10,036 bases of DNA from Neocallimastix lanati (nom. inval.). Taxonomy: Eukaryota; Neocallimastigomycota; Neocallimastigomycetes; Neocallimastigales; Neocallimastigaceae. The first letter of the stretch is position 1. The number at the start of each line of letters is the position of its first letter. The notes under the pieces were generated by a model that saw only the letters and a program-made list of their open reading frames with translations, was not told the origin of the DNA and ran no database searches. Made by a program: the position numbers and the translations under genes. This document shows, in pieces, positions 1 to 6,787 of the stretch. The stretch spans positions 1-10,036 of the forward strand of contig JACVTC010000761.1 of NCBI GenBank assembly GCA_016946835.1. Direction: 5' to 3'.

Positions 1-277
1 AATTTTCTTTTTTCATTTTTGTCTTTATTTAATAAATAATATTTTTCAAGTTAATTGTAATACTTAAAAGTGAATTTGTTTGATTCAATATAATCTTAGC
101 AAAACTTCTAAATATAATTTATAATATTAATAAATTAATATATATGCATTTCAATGTACTTAATTTAATATTTATTATTAATAATAAATAATTATTTTTA
201 ATTTTATTTCATTCTTAAATTAGTTTTGAAAATAACAAATATATATATATATATATATATACTATTATTTTATAATG

Positions 278-313
<36 letters not shown>
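278..313. repeat. A36 homopolymer
   Basis: An uninterrupted run of 36 A directly follows an AT-dinucleotide stretch (about 238-261). No gene is close enough to make it a poly(A) tail of a recognisable retro-insert. Its exact length is unreliable in most sequencing chemistries. Confidence 0.95.
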
Positions 314-316
<3 letters not shown>

Positions 317-684
317 AAAAAATTAAATTAATATTAAAATATTATAAATTGCGAAAATTTTATATTTTATTTATTTTATTTATTTATTTTATACTTTAAG
401 TTTAGTTATTAAATTTTAATTTACCTTATTTTTAATTTAGTTTTAGTTTTTCTGTTTGATTGTTCCATTATCTTCAAAAGTTTTTATAAGCTATTTTAAT
501 ATTAAATATTATATATAAATTAAAATAAAATTAACAGTTATTTATTTATTAAAATTATTTCCAATAAGTTTATTTAATTTCTTAAAATACTAAATTTTAA
601 TTTTTAATTATTTTTAAACATTTATATTATATATTAATAAATATATTATAATTATTTAATTTAATAAATATATAATATATATTT

Positions 685-718
685 AATTAATATATCTATT
701 CAATTAATATATCTATTT
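685..718. repeat. 17-bp direct duplication
   Basis: Two head-to-tail copies of AATTAATATATCTATT plus one variable base (C in the first copy, T in the second). This is a simple local duplication with no sign of function. Confidence 0.8.
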
Positions 719-763
719 AATTGAAGTGATATTGATAATTTTATAAATAATTTATAAATATTT

Positions 764-789
764 TATATTGTAAATTATTATACAATATA
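764..789. other. Hairpin upstream of tRNA-Val
   Basis: A perfect 9-bp inverted repeat, TATATTGTA (764-772) and TACAATATA (781-789), surrounds an 8-base spacer. It ends 27 bp before tRNA-Val. In sequence this A+T-rich such hairpins arise by chance, so a role in pol III transcription is only a possibility. Confidence 0.4.
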
Positions 790-816
790 GAAAATTTTGA
801 AAAATTTTGTCAGATT

Positions 817-890
817 GATTTCGTGGTGTAGTCGGTTATCACGTCTGTCTAACACACAGACGGTCCCCGGTTCGAATCCGGGCGAAATCA
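817..890 (+). tRNA. tRNA-Val (AAC), copy 1
   Basis: A complete 74-nt valine tRNA reading GUU and, once A34 becomes inosine, GUC and GUA. The acceptor arms GATTTCG (817-823) and CGAAATC (883-889) pair perfectly, with discriminator A890. The anticodon stem TCTGT/ACAGA encloses loop CTAACAC with AAC at 851-853. The T arm carries B box GGTTCGAATCC. It is very similar to fungal Val-AAC. It is the first member of a pair: tRNA-Ser begins 6 nt downstream and the spacer TTATTT holds no T4, so both are probably made as one pol III transcript. It serves as the intact reference for the altered copy at 3078-3152. Confidence 0.97.
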
Positions 891-896
891 TTATTT

Positions 897-978
897 GACA
901 GCATGTCCGAGTGGTTAAGGAGTGTGACTAGAAATCACATAGGCTCTGCCTGCGCAGGTTCAAGTCCTGCTGCTGTCG
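897..978 (+). tRNA. tRNA-Ser (AGA)
   Basis: An 82-nt class II serine tRNA decoding UCU and, through inosine, UCC and UCA. Acceptor GACAGCA (897-903) pairs with TGCTGTC (971-977), discriminator G978. The D arm has the type II pattern TCC...GGA. Stem TGTGA/TCACA encloses loop CTAGAAA with AGA at 930-932. The long variable arm spans about 940-954. T stem GCAGG/CCTGC holds TTCAAGT. It lies 6 nt after tRNA-Val, and a T5 run follows immediately, which fits the end of a shared Val-Ser transcript. Confidence 0.96.
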
Positions 979-983
979 TTTTT
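979..983 (+). terminator. Pol III terminator, Val-Ser
   Basis: Five T residues start right after the tRNA-Ser discriminator, the minimal RNA polymerase III stop. No T4 occurs between Val and Ser, so this is the first stop for both. Confidence 0.85.
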
Positions 984-1293
984 ACTTTATTTTTATTATA
1001 AAAATGCAATTATACATTTAATTTTATATATTAAAAAACTCAAAAAAAAAAAAAAAAAAAAAACTCAAAAAAAAAAAAAGTTAATATTAAAATGCAATAT
1101 GAAATTTTTAAAAATTGTTATTTTTTTTTTTTTTTTTTTAATTTTTTTATTTTTTATTTTATTTTTATTTTTTTTTTGTTTTGTTTTTATTTATTTATTT
1201 ATTTTTTTATTTTCATTTATTTATTTGCATTTTTATTTTCTTTTTTATTTTTATTTTATTAAAAACAAAAACAAAAAACAAAAATTAAAATAT
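984..1293. repeat. A-rich and T-rich low-complexity tract
   Basis: The stretch holds A22 (1042-1063) and A13 (1067-1079), each preceded by ACTC, as if one A tract and its leader had been duplicated. About 130 bases of T-rich sequence with sparse A, G and C follow (1120-1255), then an A-rich stretch. A long forward frame across 1099-1362 is poly-Phe/Leu/Tyr and ends inside the antisense of tRNA-Lys, so it is not a gene. Confidence 0.85.
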
Positions 1294-1299
1294 AAAAAA
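1294..1299 (-). terminator. Pol III terminator, Ile-Lys copy 1
   Basis: Six A on the + strand read as T6 on the transcribed minus strand, one base after the tRNA-Lys discriminator. It is the first T4-or-longer run after tRNA-Ile, so it probably ends a joint Ile-Lys transcript. Confidence 0.85.
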
Positions 1300-1300
1300 G

Positions 1301-1373
1301 CGCCCAACGTGGGGGTCGAACCCACAACCTTGAGATTAAGAGTCTCACGCTCTACCGATTGAGCTAGCCGGGC
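1301..1373 (-). tRNA. tRNA-Lys (CTT), copy 1
   Basis: A complete 73-nt lysine tRNA for AAG codons. On the minus strand the acceptor is GCCCGGC with GTTGGGC, including two G-U pairs, and the discriminator is G. Stem TGAGA/TCTCA encloses loop CTCTTAA with anticodon CTT. The T loop is TTCGACC in a GTGGG/CCCAC stem. It is second in an Ile-Lys pair (8-nt spacer TTTCATTT). The gene is base-for-base identical to the + strand copy at 6664-6736, including its order after tRNA-Ile, although the spacers differ. Confidence 0.97.
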
Positions 1374-1381
1374 AAATGAAA

Positions 1382-1455
1382 TGCTCTGTGCAGGGGTCGA
1401 ACCTGCGACCTTGGCGTTATTAGCACCACGCTCTAACCGACTGAGCTAACAGAGC
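1382..1455 (-). tRNA. tRNA-Ile (AAT), copy 1
   Basis: A complete 74-nt isoleucine tRNA decoding AUU and, through inosine, AUC and AUA. Acceptor GCTCTGT pairs perfectly with ACAGAGC, discriminator A. D arm GCTC...GAGC. Stem TGGTG/CGCCA encloses loop CTAATAA with AAT. B box GGTTCGACCCC. It is first in the minus-strand Ile-Lys pair, with no terminator between the genes. It is identical over its whole length to the + strand copy at 6574-6647. Confidence 0.97.
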
Positions 1456-1520
1456 TATTTTAGCTTTGTTTCGAAAAATATTTTTGAAATAGGGTATATT
1501 ATTTAATATATTATATAATA

Positions 1521-1542
1521 TATTATTTATTATTATTTATTA

Positions 1543-1602
<60 letters not shown>

Positions 1603-1730
1603 TATTATTATTTATTATTATTTATTATTATTTATTATTATTTATTATTATTTATTATTATTTATTATTATTTATTATTATTTATTATTATTTATTATTA
1701 TTTATTATTATTTATTATTATTTATTATTA
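1521..1730. repeat. TTTATTATTA / ATT compound array
   Basis: The array has three parts. A short run of 10-bp units comes first (1521-1550), then pure ATT repeats (about 1551-1600), then 13 perfect head-to-tail copies of the 10-mer TTTATTATTA (1601-1730). The 10-mer looks like ATT repeats with an added T that became the new repeat unit. Confidence 0.95.
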
Positions 1731-2055
1731 ATACTTAAATTTATAAATTAGAAATATAATATAATACACATATATTATTGTATTATGTAGTTCATACTAT
1801 CAAAAAAATATTTAAATAAAATTATAATTAATTTGAATATTTGTAATATTATATTATTCTAATAAATTTAGAAATATTTAATTTTTATTTTATTTTTAGC
1901 AAAAAAAAATATATTTTAAGTAATAATATTAAAAAAATTTTTTTTATAATATTTTGTAAGTATTAAAACGAATATTTTATTTTTAATAAAAAAAAATCAA
2001 AAGTAAAGAAACTAAAAAAAAAAAAAATACTATAAAAGAATTTATTATATATTAA

Positions 2056-2610
<555 letters not shown>

Positions 2611-2706
2611 AATAAATAAATATTATTATTAAATTTTATTAATCTATATCAAAGCAGTTGATAAATAATTATTAATTAATTAATAATTAATACGAAATAT
2701 TAAAAT

Positions 2707-2739
2707 TAAAATCTAAACTAGTCAAAGACTAGGATTTTA
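2707..2739. other. Bulged hairpin
   Basis: An outer 7-bp stem, TAAAATC (2707-2713) and GATTTTA (2733-2739), encloses an inner 6-bp stem, CTAGTC (2718-2723) and GACTAG (2727-2732), with an AAA loop and a four-base TAAA bulge. The 13 pairs stand out a little from the background. No transcript can be assigned to it. Confidence 0.45.
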
Positions 2740-2830
2740 TAAATTATATTGTAATATTATTATTTAATATTAAATATTGTGATTAATAATTTCATACTAA
2801 ATTTAAATATAATTTTAAATTATATCAATG

Positions 2831-2880
2831 TTCTAAAATATTCTAAAATATTCTAAAATATTCTAAAATATTCTAAAATA
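2831..2880. repeat. (TTCTAAAATA)5 minisatellite
   Basis: Five perfect head-to-tail copies of a 10-bp unit. It lies about 120 bp upstream of tRNA-Arg. The unit contains C, unlike the surrounding A/T-only microsatellites. Confidence 0.95.
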
Positions 2881-2999
2881 TTATATATTAATGATGGAAA
2901 TATTTTACTATGGGTAAAATACTTTAATTACTATCTATTGTCTGAAAGCCTAAAAGGATCTAAGGAAAATAAAACAGGAATATTAAAATTTTTAAATGC

Positions 3000-3073
3000 G
3001 GGCTGTTAGTTCAGTTGGATAGAACGCTTGACTACGGATCAAGAGGTCGCAGGTTCAAGTCCTGCATAGCTCG
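3000..3073 (+). tRNA. tRNA-Arg (ACG)
   Basis: A complete 74-nt arginine tRNA decoding CGU and, through inosine, CGC and CGA. Acceptor GGGCTGT (3000-3006) pairs with ATAGCTC (3066-3072) including two G-U pairs, discriminator G3073. D arm GTTC...GAAC. Stem CTTGA/TCAAG encloses loop CTACGGA with ACG. T stem GCAGG/CCTGC holds TTCAAGT. It is first in a pair: tRNA-Val copy 2 starts only 4 nt downstream. Confidence 0.96.
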
Positions 3074-3077
3074 TTTT
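3074..3077 (+). terminator. TTTT spacer between Arg and Val
   Basis: The entire Arg-Val spacer is four T. T4 is the weakest eukaryotic pol III stop and often leaks, so both a single tRNA-Arg transcript and read-through into tRNA-Val are plausible. It is the only close pair here with a T4 between its members. Confidence 0.5.
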
Positions 3078-3152
3078 GATTTCGTGGTGTAGTCGGTTAT
3101 CACGTCTGTCTAACACACAGACGGTCCCCGGTTCGAATCCGGGCGAAAATCA
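3078..3152 (+). tRNA. tRNA-Val (AAC), copy 2, one-base insertion
   Basis: Identical to the 74-nt copy at 817-890 except for one extra A in the 3' acceptor strand (3146-3149 reads AAAA where copy 1 has AAA). This gives 75 nt. The acceptor GATTTCG now faces CGAAAATC, so one A must bulge or two terminal pairs be lost. Anticodon AAC, D arm, T arm and B box are intact. A T8 run (3153-3160) follows. It may be a decaying duplicate, a variant that tolerates a bulge, or a homopolymer sequencing error. Confidence 0.9.
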
Positions 3153-3160
3153 TTTTTTTT
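3153..3160 (+). terminator. Pol III terminator, Val copy 2
   Basis: A strong T8 run begins at the base after the discriminator A of the second tRNA-Val. Confidence 0.85.
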
Positions 3161-3333
3161 ACATCATTTTCTAGATATAAATTAAAAAATGCTAAAAAAA
3201 AAGAAAAAATTTAATATTTTTAATTTAAATTATTATAGCAAATATTAATTTTCGTTTCTCAAAATATTTTCGTTTTCGTAAAATAAAAGAACTAAAATGT
3301 ACAATACATATAAATATATTTAGCTTTAGCAAT

Positions 3334-3338
3334 AAAAA
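3334..3338 (-). terminator. Pol III terminator, tRNA-Leu
   Basis: A5 on the + strand reads as T5 on the minus strand, five bases after the tRNA-Leu discriminator. Confidence 0.75.
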
Positions 3339-3343
3339 GAAAC

Positions 3344-3427
3344 TGCCAAGAGTGAGGTTCGAACTCACGCCTCTTTCGAGACCGCATCTTAAGTGCGGCG
3401 CCCTTAGACCGACTCGGCCATCTTGGC
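3344..3427 (-). tRNA. tRNA-Leu (TAA)
   Basis: An 84-nt class II leucine tRNA for UUA and UUG codons, UUA being expected to be the main leucine codon in such an AT-rich genome. Minus-strand acceptor GCCAAGA pairs with TCTTGGC, discriminator A, as in eukaryotic leucine tRNAs. D arm GCC...GGC. Stem CCGCA/TGCGG encloses loop CTTAAGA with TAA. The variable arm is a short CTC-GAAA-GAG hairpin. T stem GTGAG/CTCAC holds TTCGAAC. It stands alone, with no partner within 100 bp. Confidence 0.96.
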
Positions 3428-3694
3428 TAAATATAAGTTTATTTTTCTTTTTAATTTATTTTAAGATCAGTTTCTTTTCATTTAATTATTTTTTTAATTT
3501 AAAAAATTAAATCTATAGCATATTATAATTTTATGGTACTATTAATGGAAAAATAAATTGATATATGTCTAAACGAACAAATAATAATAAAATTAATTAT
3601 TAATGTTATAATAAATATAATTATATTAAGTATATGGATAAATTATGTTTAATGATATAGTATAATATTATTAATAAAGATTATAAGTAAACTT

Positions 3695-3745
<51 letters not shown>

Positions 3746-4160
3746 TATATGTATTTATTTATTTATGCTTTTCCAGTTTTAAATTTTATAATTAATCTTA
3801 TAATCTTATAATCTTATAATTTGAAATATCTATAAAATAAATTAATTATAATAAAATGTAATAATAAAAAATATTTATATTTATATTTATATTTATAAGA
3901 ATGCCAATGATTTTTCTAAAGCATAAATAAAAAAATATTTATTTTTAAATAATTATTATTATATAATTTTAATAAAAGATCAAATATAATAGCATTACTA
4001 AGTATGAATAATGAATTAAAATAGTAAATAAATAAAATATATAATAAAATAAAAATCTGTAACTAAAAATAATTGTTGAAATAATTATGTTTATTGATAT
4101 ATATTATATGTACTTAGGATAAGTCTTTCTTTTCAACAGAATTCGGAAAAAACAACTAAG
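3428..4160. other. AT-rich intergenic region
   Basis: No gene is visible. It holds an (AAT)16 array, three copies of the 8-mer AATCTTAT (3794-3817) and a TTTATA stutter near 3871-3895. The 70 bases before tRNA-Gly (4090-4160) are less repetitive but show no recognisable element. Confidence 0.8.
3697..3744. repeat. (AAT)16 array
   Basis: Sixteen uninterrupted AAT units in the same strand sense as the 182-unit array at 2056. It is a short relative of that array. Confidence 0.95.
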
Positions 4161-4233
4161 GCATTGATGGTTTTAGTGGTATAATTTACCGCATGCCACG
4201 CGGTAGACCCGGGTTCGATTCCCGGTCAATGCA
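4161..4233 (+). tRNA. tRNA-Gly (GCC)
   Basis: A glycine tRNA for GGC and GGU. Acceptor GCATTGA (4161-4167) pairs with TCAATGC (4226-4232), discriminator A4233. Stem ACCGC/GCGGT encloses loop ATGCCAC with anticodon GCC. The T arm is a CCGGG/CCCGG stem with TTCGATT. At 73 nt it is one or two bases longer than the usual 71-72. The surplus is T residues in the D arm (runs TTTT and TTT), leaving a weak D stem. It is first in a Gly-Thr pair with a TTT spacer too short to stop pol III. Confidence 0.93.
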
Positions 4234-4236
4234 TTT

Positions 4237-4309
4237 GCTTCATGGCTCAGTCGGCAGAGGCATCCCCCTAGTAAGGGGAAGGTCATCGGTTCGATTCCGA
4301 TTGAAGGCA
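4237..4309 (+). tRNA. tRNA-Thr (AGT) with two geometry faults
   Basis: A threonine tRNA for ACU and, through inosine, ACC and ACA. Stem TCCCC/GGGGA encloses loop CTAGTAA with AGT. T stem ATCGG/CCGAT holds TTCGATT. The 3' acceptor strand is TGAAGGC (4302-4308), discriminator A4309. The 5' strand reads GCTTCA, where GCCTTCA would be needed to pair fully, so one C appears missing. The D stem is GCTC against GAGGC, where GAGC would be expected, so one G appears extra. The total length is therefore a normal 73 nt. The faults could be sequencing slips or real decay. It lies 3 nt after tRNA-Gly. Confidence 0.88.
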
Positions 4310-4312
4310 TTA

Positions 4313-4316
4313 TTTT
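4313..4316 (+). terminator. Pol III terminator, Gly-Thr
   Basis: T4 starts four bases after tRNA-Thr, with longer T runs (12 T near 4329) behind it as back-up. No T4 lies between Gly and Thr. Confidence 0.7.
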
Positions 4317-4439
4317 ATTTATTTTATTTTTTTTTTTTTTTAATTTCAAAAGTAATATATAAAGTTAAATTTTTAATAATTATTGCATTTCATCAGTGTA
4401 TATGTTAATTTACAAAATTAGAAAAGTTGAATTTCATCT

Positions 4440-4512
4440 TATAATATTTTAACTTTTACATTTAATTAAATTATTTATAATGTTTTAACTTTCACATTTA
4501 ATTAAAATTATT
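4440..4512. repeat. 36-bp tandem duplication
   Basis: Two adjacent copies of a TATAATRTTTTAACTTTYACA-type segment continuing into TTTAATTAAATTATT (4440-4475 and 4476-4512). They differ by two substitutions and one added A. Unlike the microsatellites it has mixed composition, so it is a true segment duplication. Confidence 0.85.
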
Positions 4513-4558
4513 TACAGTTTTAATTTATGTTCTATACAAGGAATTATTATTTATTACG

Positions 4559-4561
<3 letters not shown>

Positions 4562-4595
<34 letters not shown>
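4562..4595. repeat. T34 homopolymer
   Basis: Thirty-four T in a row, about 250 bp downstream of the Gly-Thr pair. Confidence 0.95.
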
Positions 4596-4597
<2 letters not shown>

Positions 4598-4932
4598 CTA
4601 TTATGAATTAAATATTTTCACACTTAATATTAAATAAATAAATAATTAATTACGCAATTATTAAAGTTAACATATACATTTTTAAAATAAAAATTAAAAT
4701 AAATAAAATAATAAATATAAATATATATATATATATTTATAATTATTATATAATATATTTTAAACTTAAATATTACTAATTTTTTTAATTTAAATCAAAA
4801 TTTCATTTTAACTTTAAATTGTATATTTGATATTAATTTAAAAATACCAAATGATAAAATCAAACTAAATTTTATTTTCTATATTTTTATGGGGTTGTTA
4901 GTTGTTTAAAAATAAATTTAAAAACAAGATAA

Positions 4933-5003
4933 GGCTCATTGGTCTAGTAGTATGATTCTCGCTTGGGTGCGAGAGGTCCCGGGTTCAATTCCCGGATGAG
5001 CCC
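4933..5003 (+). tRNA. tRNA-Pro (TGG-like), shortened anticodon loop
   Basis: Clearly a proline tRNA. Acceptor GGCTCAT (4933-4939) pairs with ATGAGCC (4996-5002), with C5003 as discriminator. The T arm is CCGGG/CCCGG with TTCAATT, and the body is close to eukaryotic Pro-TGG. The anticodon hairpin is CTCGC-TTGGGT-GCGAG (4958-4973), a six-base loop. Eukaryotic proline tRNAs have seven bases here, with T, A or C before GG, so one base at or next to wobble position 34 is missing. The D loop reads AGTAGTA where AGTGGTA is expected, losing invariant G18. Total 71 nt instead of 72. Two independent faults make a pseudogene more likely than for the other altered genes. Confidence 0.85.
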
Positions 5004-5006
5004 CTC

Positions 5007-5012
5007 TTTTTT
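5007..5012 (+). terminator. Pol III terminator, tRNA-Pro
   Basis: A T6 run starts four bases after the discriminator. The gene therefore keeps a stop despite the loop fault. Confidence 0.8.
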
Positions 5013-5355
5013 AATTTTGACTTTTTATAATAGTTATTACTTTTATAAATTCATTTTTAAAATCTACTGATAATTAGTATCAGAATTTAAATAAAAGAGC
5101 GAAGCAAAAATATTTTGAAAAAAAGTAATAAATGTATTAAAATATTAATTTTATTCATAATTTTAGCAATATTTTATAATTTAAATAATAAATATATATA
5201 AATATAAATAAATATCTAAATATAATTAATTAATACAAATAAAGGAATAAATACTATCTTAAAATCATATATTAATAATAAATTTAAACACTTATCAATT
5301 ATATTAAATTGTAAGGTATACAAGAATATTATATATTTAATAATTTACTAAATAT
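5013..5355. other. AT-rich intergenic region
   Basis: Nothing recognisable beyond a small hairpin, CTGATA (5067-5072) with TATCAG (5078-5083). No repeat array of note. Confidence 0.75.
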
Positions 5356-5427
5356 GGTTCTATAGTGTAGCGGTTAGCACATTGGACTTTGAATCCAATA
5401 ACTCGAGTTCAAATCTCGATAGGACCT
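5356..5427 (+). tRNA. tRNA-Gln (TTG)
   Basis: A complete 72-nt glutamine tRNA for CAA and CAG. Acceptor GGTTCTA (5356-5362) pairs with TAGGACC (5420-5426), discriminator T5427, as usual for eukaryotic Gln. D arm GTGT...GCAC. Stem TTGGA/TCCAA encloses loop CTTTGAA with TTG at 5389-5391. T stem TCGAG/CTCGA holds TTCAAAT. The anticodon is the standard one: nothing here points to reassignment of TAA or TAG as in ciliates. It stands alone. Confidence 0.96.
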
Positions 5428-5429
5428 AA

Positions 5430-5434
5430 TTTTT
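5430..5434 (+). terminator. Pol III terminator, tRNA-Gln
   Basis: A T5 run starts three bases after the discriminator. The next bases hold three short AATTTTTAAC-type repeats (about 5442-5475). Confidence 0.8.
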
Positions 5435-5622
5435 AATTATATTTTTAACAATTTTTAACAATTTTAACAATTTTAAAAATTACTAAATATTAATATATTA
5501 ACTTTTATTTTTATCTTTATCTTTAGTTTTTTAGCATTTAATAATAATAATATTTTTTGTAAAAAAAAAAAAAAAGAAAATATTCTAATAAAAATAAAAT
5601 TATATTGTTAATAAAAAAAATG

Positions 5623-5627
5623 AAAAA
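5623..5627 (-). terminator. Pol III terminator, tRNA-Asp
   Basis: A5 on the + strand reads as T5 on the minus strand, six bases beyond the discriminator. A8 (5613-5620) gives a second stop. Confidence 0.75.
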
Positions 5628-5633
5628 GGCTTA

Positions 5634-5705
5634 CTCCCAGGCGGGGAATTGAACCCCGGTCTCCCGCGTGACAGGCGGGGATACTCACCACTATACTACC
5701 TGGGA
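5634..5705 (-). tRNA. tRNA-Asp (GTC)
   Basis: A complete 72-nt aspartate tRNA for GAC and GAU. Minus-strand acceptor TCCCAGG pairs with CCTGGGA, discriminator G. The T at position 1 is typical of eukaryotic Asp. D arm GTAT...GTAT. Stem CCCGC/GCGGG encloses loop CTGTCAC with GTC. T stem CGGGG/CCCCG holds TTCAATT. The central part matches animal Asp-GTC almost base for base. It is not paired with another tRNA. Confidence 0.97.
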
Positions 5706-5867
5706 TGGCTTTAAATTATTTTTTGATCTTATTTTGTCATATACACTATGTCACCGAATTTTAAAGTATGATCATGTAATTAAAGCATTTAATTAGAATT
5801 TAGAATTTCATTAAATAAAATATATTCAATATAAATTTATTTCAACATTTAAATCATGTTATACTTA

Positions 5868-5912
5868 TTTAATTGTATTTTGTACTTAAATTTAATTGTA
5901 TTTTGTACTTAA
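5868..5912. repeat. 22-bp duplication, 23-bp period
   Basis: Two near-adjacent copies of TTTAATTGTATTTTGTACTT followed by AA, starting at 5868 and 5891. The sequence has mixed composition and no visible role. Confidence 0.85.
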
Positions 5913-6149
5913 TTTTAAAGATAAAGATTTTTATGAAAACTTAATTTTTTATTTTTATTATTTTAATAAATATATATAAATATATATAAATTAAATATAT
6001 AATATTTATAAATATTAAGAATTAATCAATAAAACATACTATAATATTGAAATTAAAATAAATATTATATTATTCAATTATTTAATATTATATAATCAAA
6101 AATGTATAATTCATTTTTAATTATTTGCTTTTGACTTTTTTTTATTTTT

Positions 6150-6297
6150 ATTTTTATTGCTTTCTTTTATTTTATTTATTATTTTATTTATTATTTTATT
6201 TATTATTTTATTTATTATTTTATTTATTATTTTATTTTATTTTTATTTTTATTTTTATTTTATTTTTATTTTATTTTTATTTTTATTTTTATTTTTA

Positions 6298-6328
<31 letters not shown>

Positions 6329-6355
6329 TTTATTTTTATTTTTATTTTTATTTTA
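6150..6355. repeat. ATTATTTTATTT then TTTTTA array
   Basis: About five copies of the 12-mer ATTATTTTATTT (about 6176-6235) run into a long series of TTTTTA hexamers, with a few five-base units, ending near 6353. The gradual change of unit is typical of slippage growth. Confidence 0.9.
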
Positions 6356-6573
6356 ATATATTGTATTCGAGTTTAAATGATATTTAATTGTTAATTAATT
6401 ATTTCATTTTCAGTTGAATAATAATTCATAAATTTAATTTTTATCTCCATAATTATTTATAAATTTATTTTTTAAAAATTTTTTTCATAAATACTACATA
6501 AAAACAAAAATTATTTTATAACCATTTGATTTTTAGTAGTACAAGATTTATTCTTAATTTTAATCATAGGCAA

Positions 6574-6647
6574 GCTCTGTTAGCTCAGTCGGTTAGAGCG
6601 TGGTGCTAATAACGCCAAGGTCGCAGGTTCGACCCCTGCACAGAGCA
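6574..6647 (+). tRNA. tRNA-Ile (AAT), copy 2
   Basis: Identical over all 74 nt to the minus-strand gene at 1382-1455: acceptor GCTCTGT/ACAGAGC, loop CTAATAA, discriminator A6647. It is again followed by tRNA-Lys-CTT, here after a 16-nt spacer with no T4. Flanking sequences show no similarity to those of copy 1. Confidence 0.97.
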
Positions 6648-6663
6648 AACTGAATGTAAAATT

Positions 6664-6736
6664 GCCCGGCTAGCTCAATCGGTAGAGCGTGAGACTCTTA
6701 ATCTCAAGGTTGTGGGTTCGACCCCCACGTTGGGCG
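6664..6736 (+). tRNA. tRNA-Lys (CTT), copy 2
   Basis: Identical over all 73 nt to the minus-strand gene at 1301-1373: acceptor GCCCGGC (6664-6670) with GTTGGGC (6729-6735), anticodon CTT, discriminator G6736. It is the second member of the + strand Ile-Lys pair. A T6 run follows three bases after the gene. Confidence 0.97.
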
Positions 6737-6739
6737 ATA

Positions 6740-6745
6740 TTTTTT
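6740..6745 (+). terminator. Pol III terminator, Ile-Lys copy 2
   Basis: T6, the first run of four or more T after the start of tRNA-Ile copy 2. Confidence 0.85.
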
Positions 6746-6787
6746 GGTAGTATTCTTTTAATCAAATAGCCTAAGTATATATAAATA

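Larger units (their letters stand above)
1..816. other. AT-rich intergenic desert
   Basis: No gene is visible on either strand. The stretch holds an (AT)n run near 238-261, a 36-base A tract (278-313), TTTA/TTTTA stutters around 360-390 and a 17-bp direct duplication (685-718). A small hairpin lies just upstream of the first tRNA. Open frames here are short and made of Phe/Ile/Leu/Lys/Asn codons only. Confidence 0.8.
4317..4932. other. AT-rich intergenic region with T34 tract
   Basis: No gene is visible. The region contains a duplicated 36-bp segment (4440-4512), a T34 homopolymer (4562-4595) and an AT-dinucleotide stretch near 4722-4736. A forward frame that runs from inside tRNA-Gly through tRNA-Thr to about 4408 is a by-product of the tRNA sequences. 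Confidence 0.8.
5706..6573. other. Intergenic region with TTTTA-type arrays
   Basis: No gene is visible. It contains a 23-bp-period duplication of TTTAATTGTATTTTGTACTT (5868-5911), AT-rich unique sequence and a large ATTATTTTATTT/TTTTTA array. The forward frames across 6125-6387 are translations of that array (Phe/Tyr/Leu/Ile only) and are not genes. Confidence 0.85.

Noticed and set aside
278-1079. A tracts as SINE or retrogene poly(A) tails
   Set aside because: No tRNA-derived head directly precedes the tracts and no target-site duplications flank them. Homopolymers are common throughout this window.
1099-1362. 87-codon forward frame
   Set aside because: It is poly-Phe/Leu/Ile/Tyr from a T-rich tract, and its end is the antisense of tRNA-Lys (1301-1373).
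4193-4408. 71-codon forward frame
   Set aside because: It starts inside tRNA-Gly and runs through tRNA-Thr into T-rich sequence; its mixed composition comes from the tRNA genes.
5356-5427. tRNA-Gln as a sign of a ciliate-type code
   Set aside because: The anticodon is ordinary TTG; there is no tRNA reading TAA or TAG in the window.
6125-6387. Two overlapping forward frames of 76-83 codons
   Set aside because: They are translations of the ATTATTTTATTT/TTTTTA array in two frames, containing almost only Phe, Tyr, Leu and Ile.
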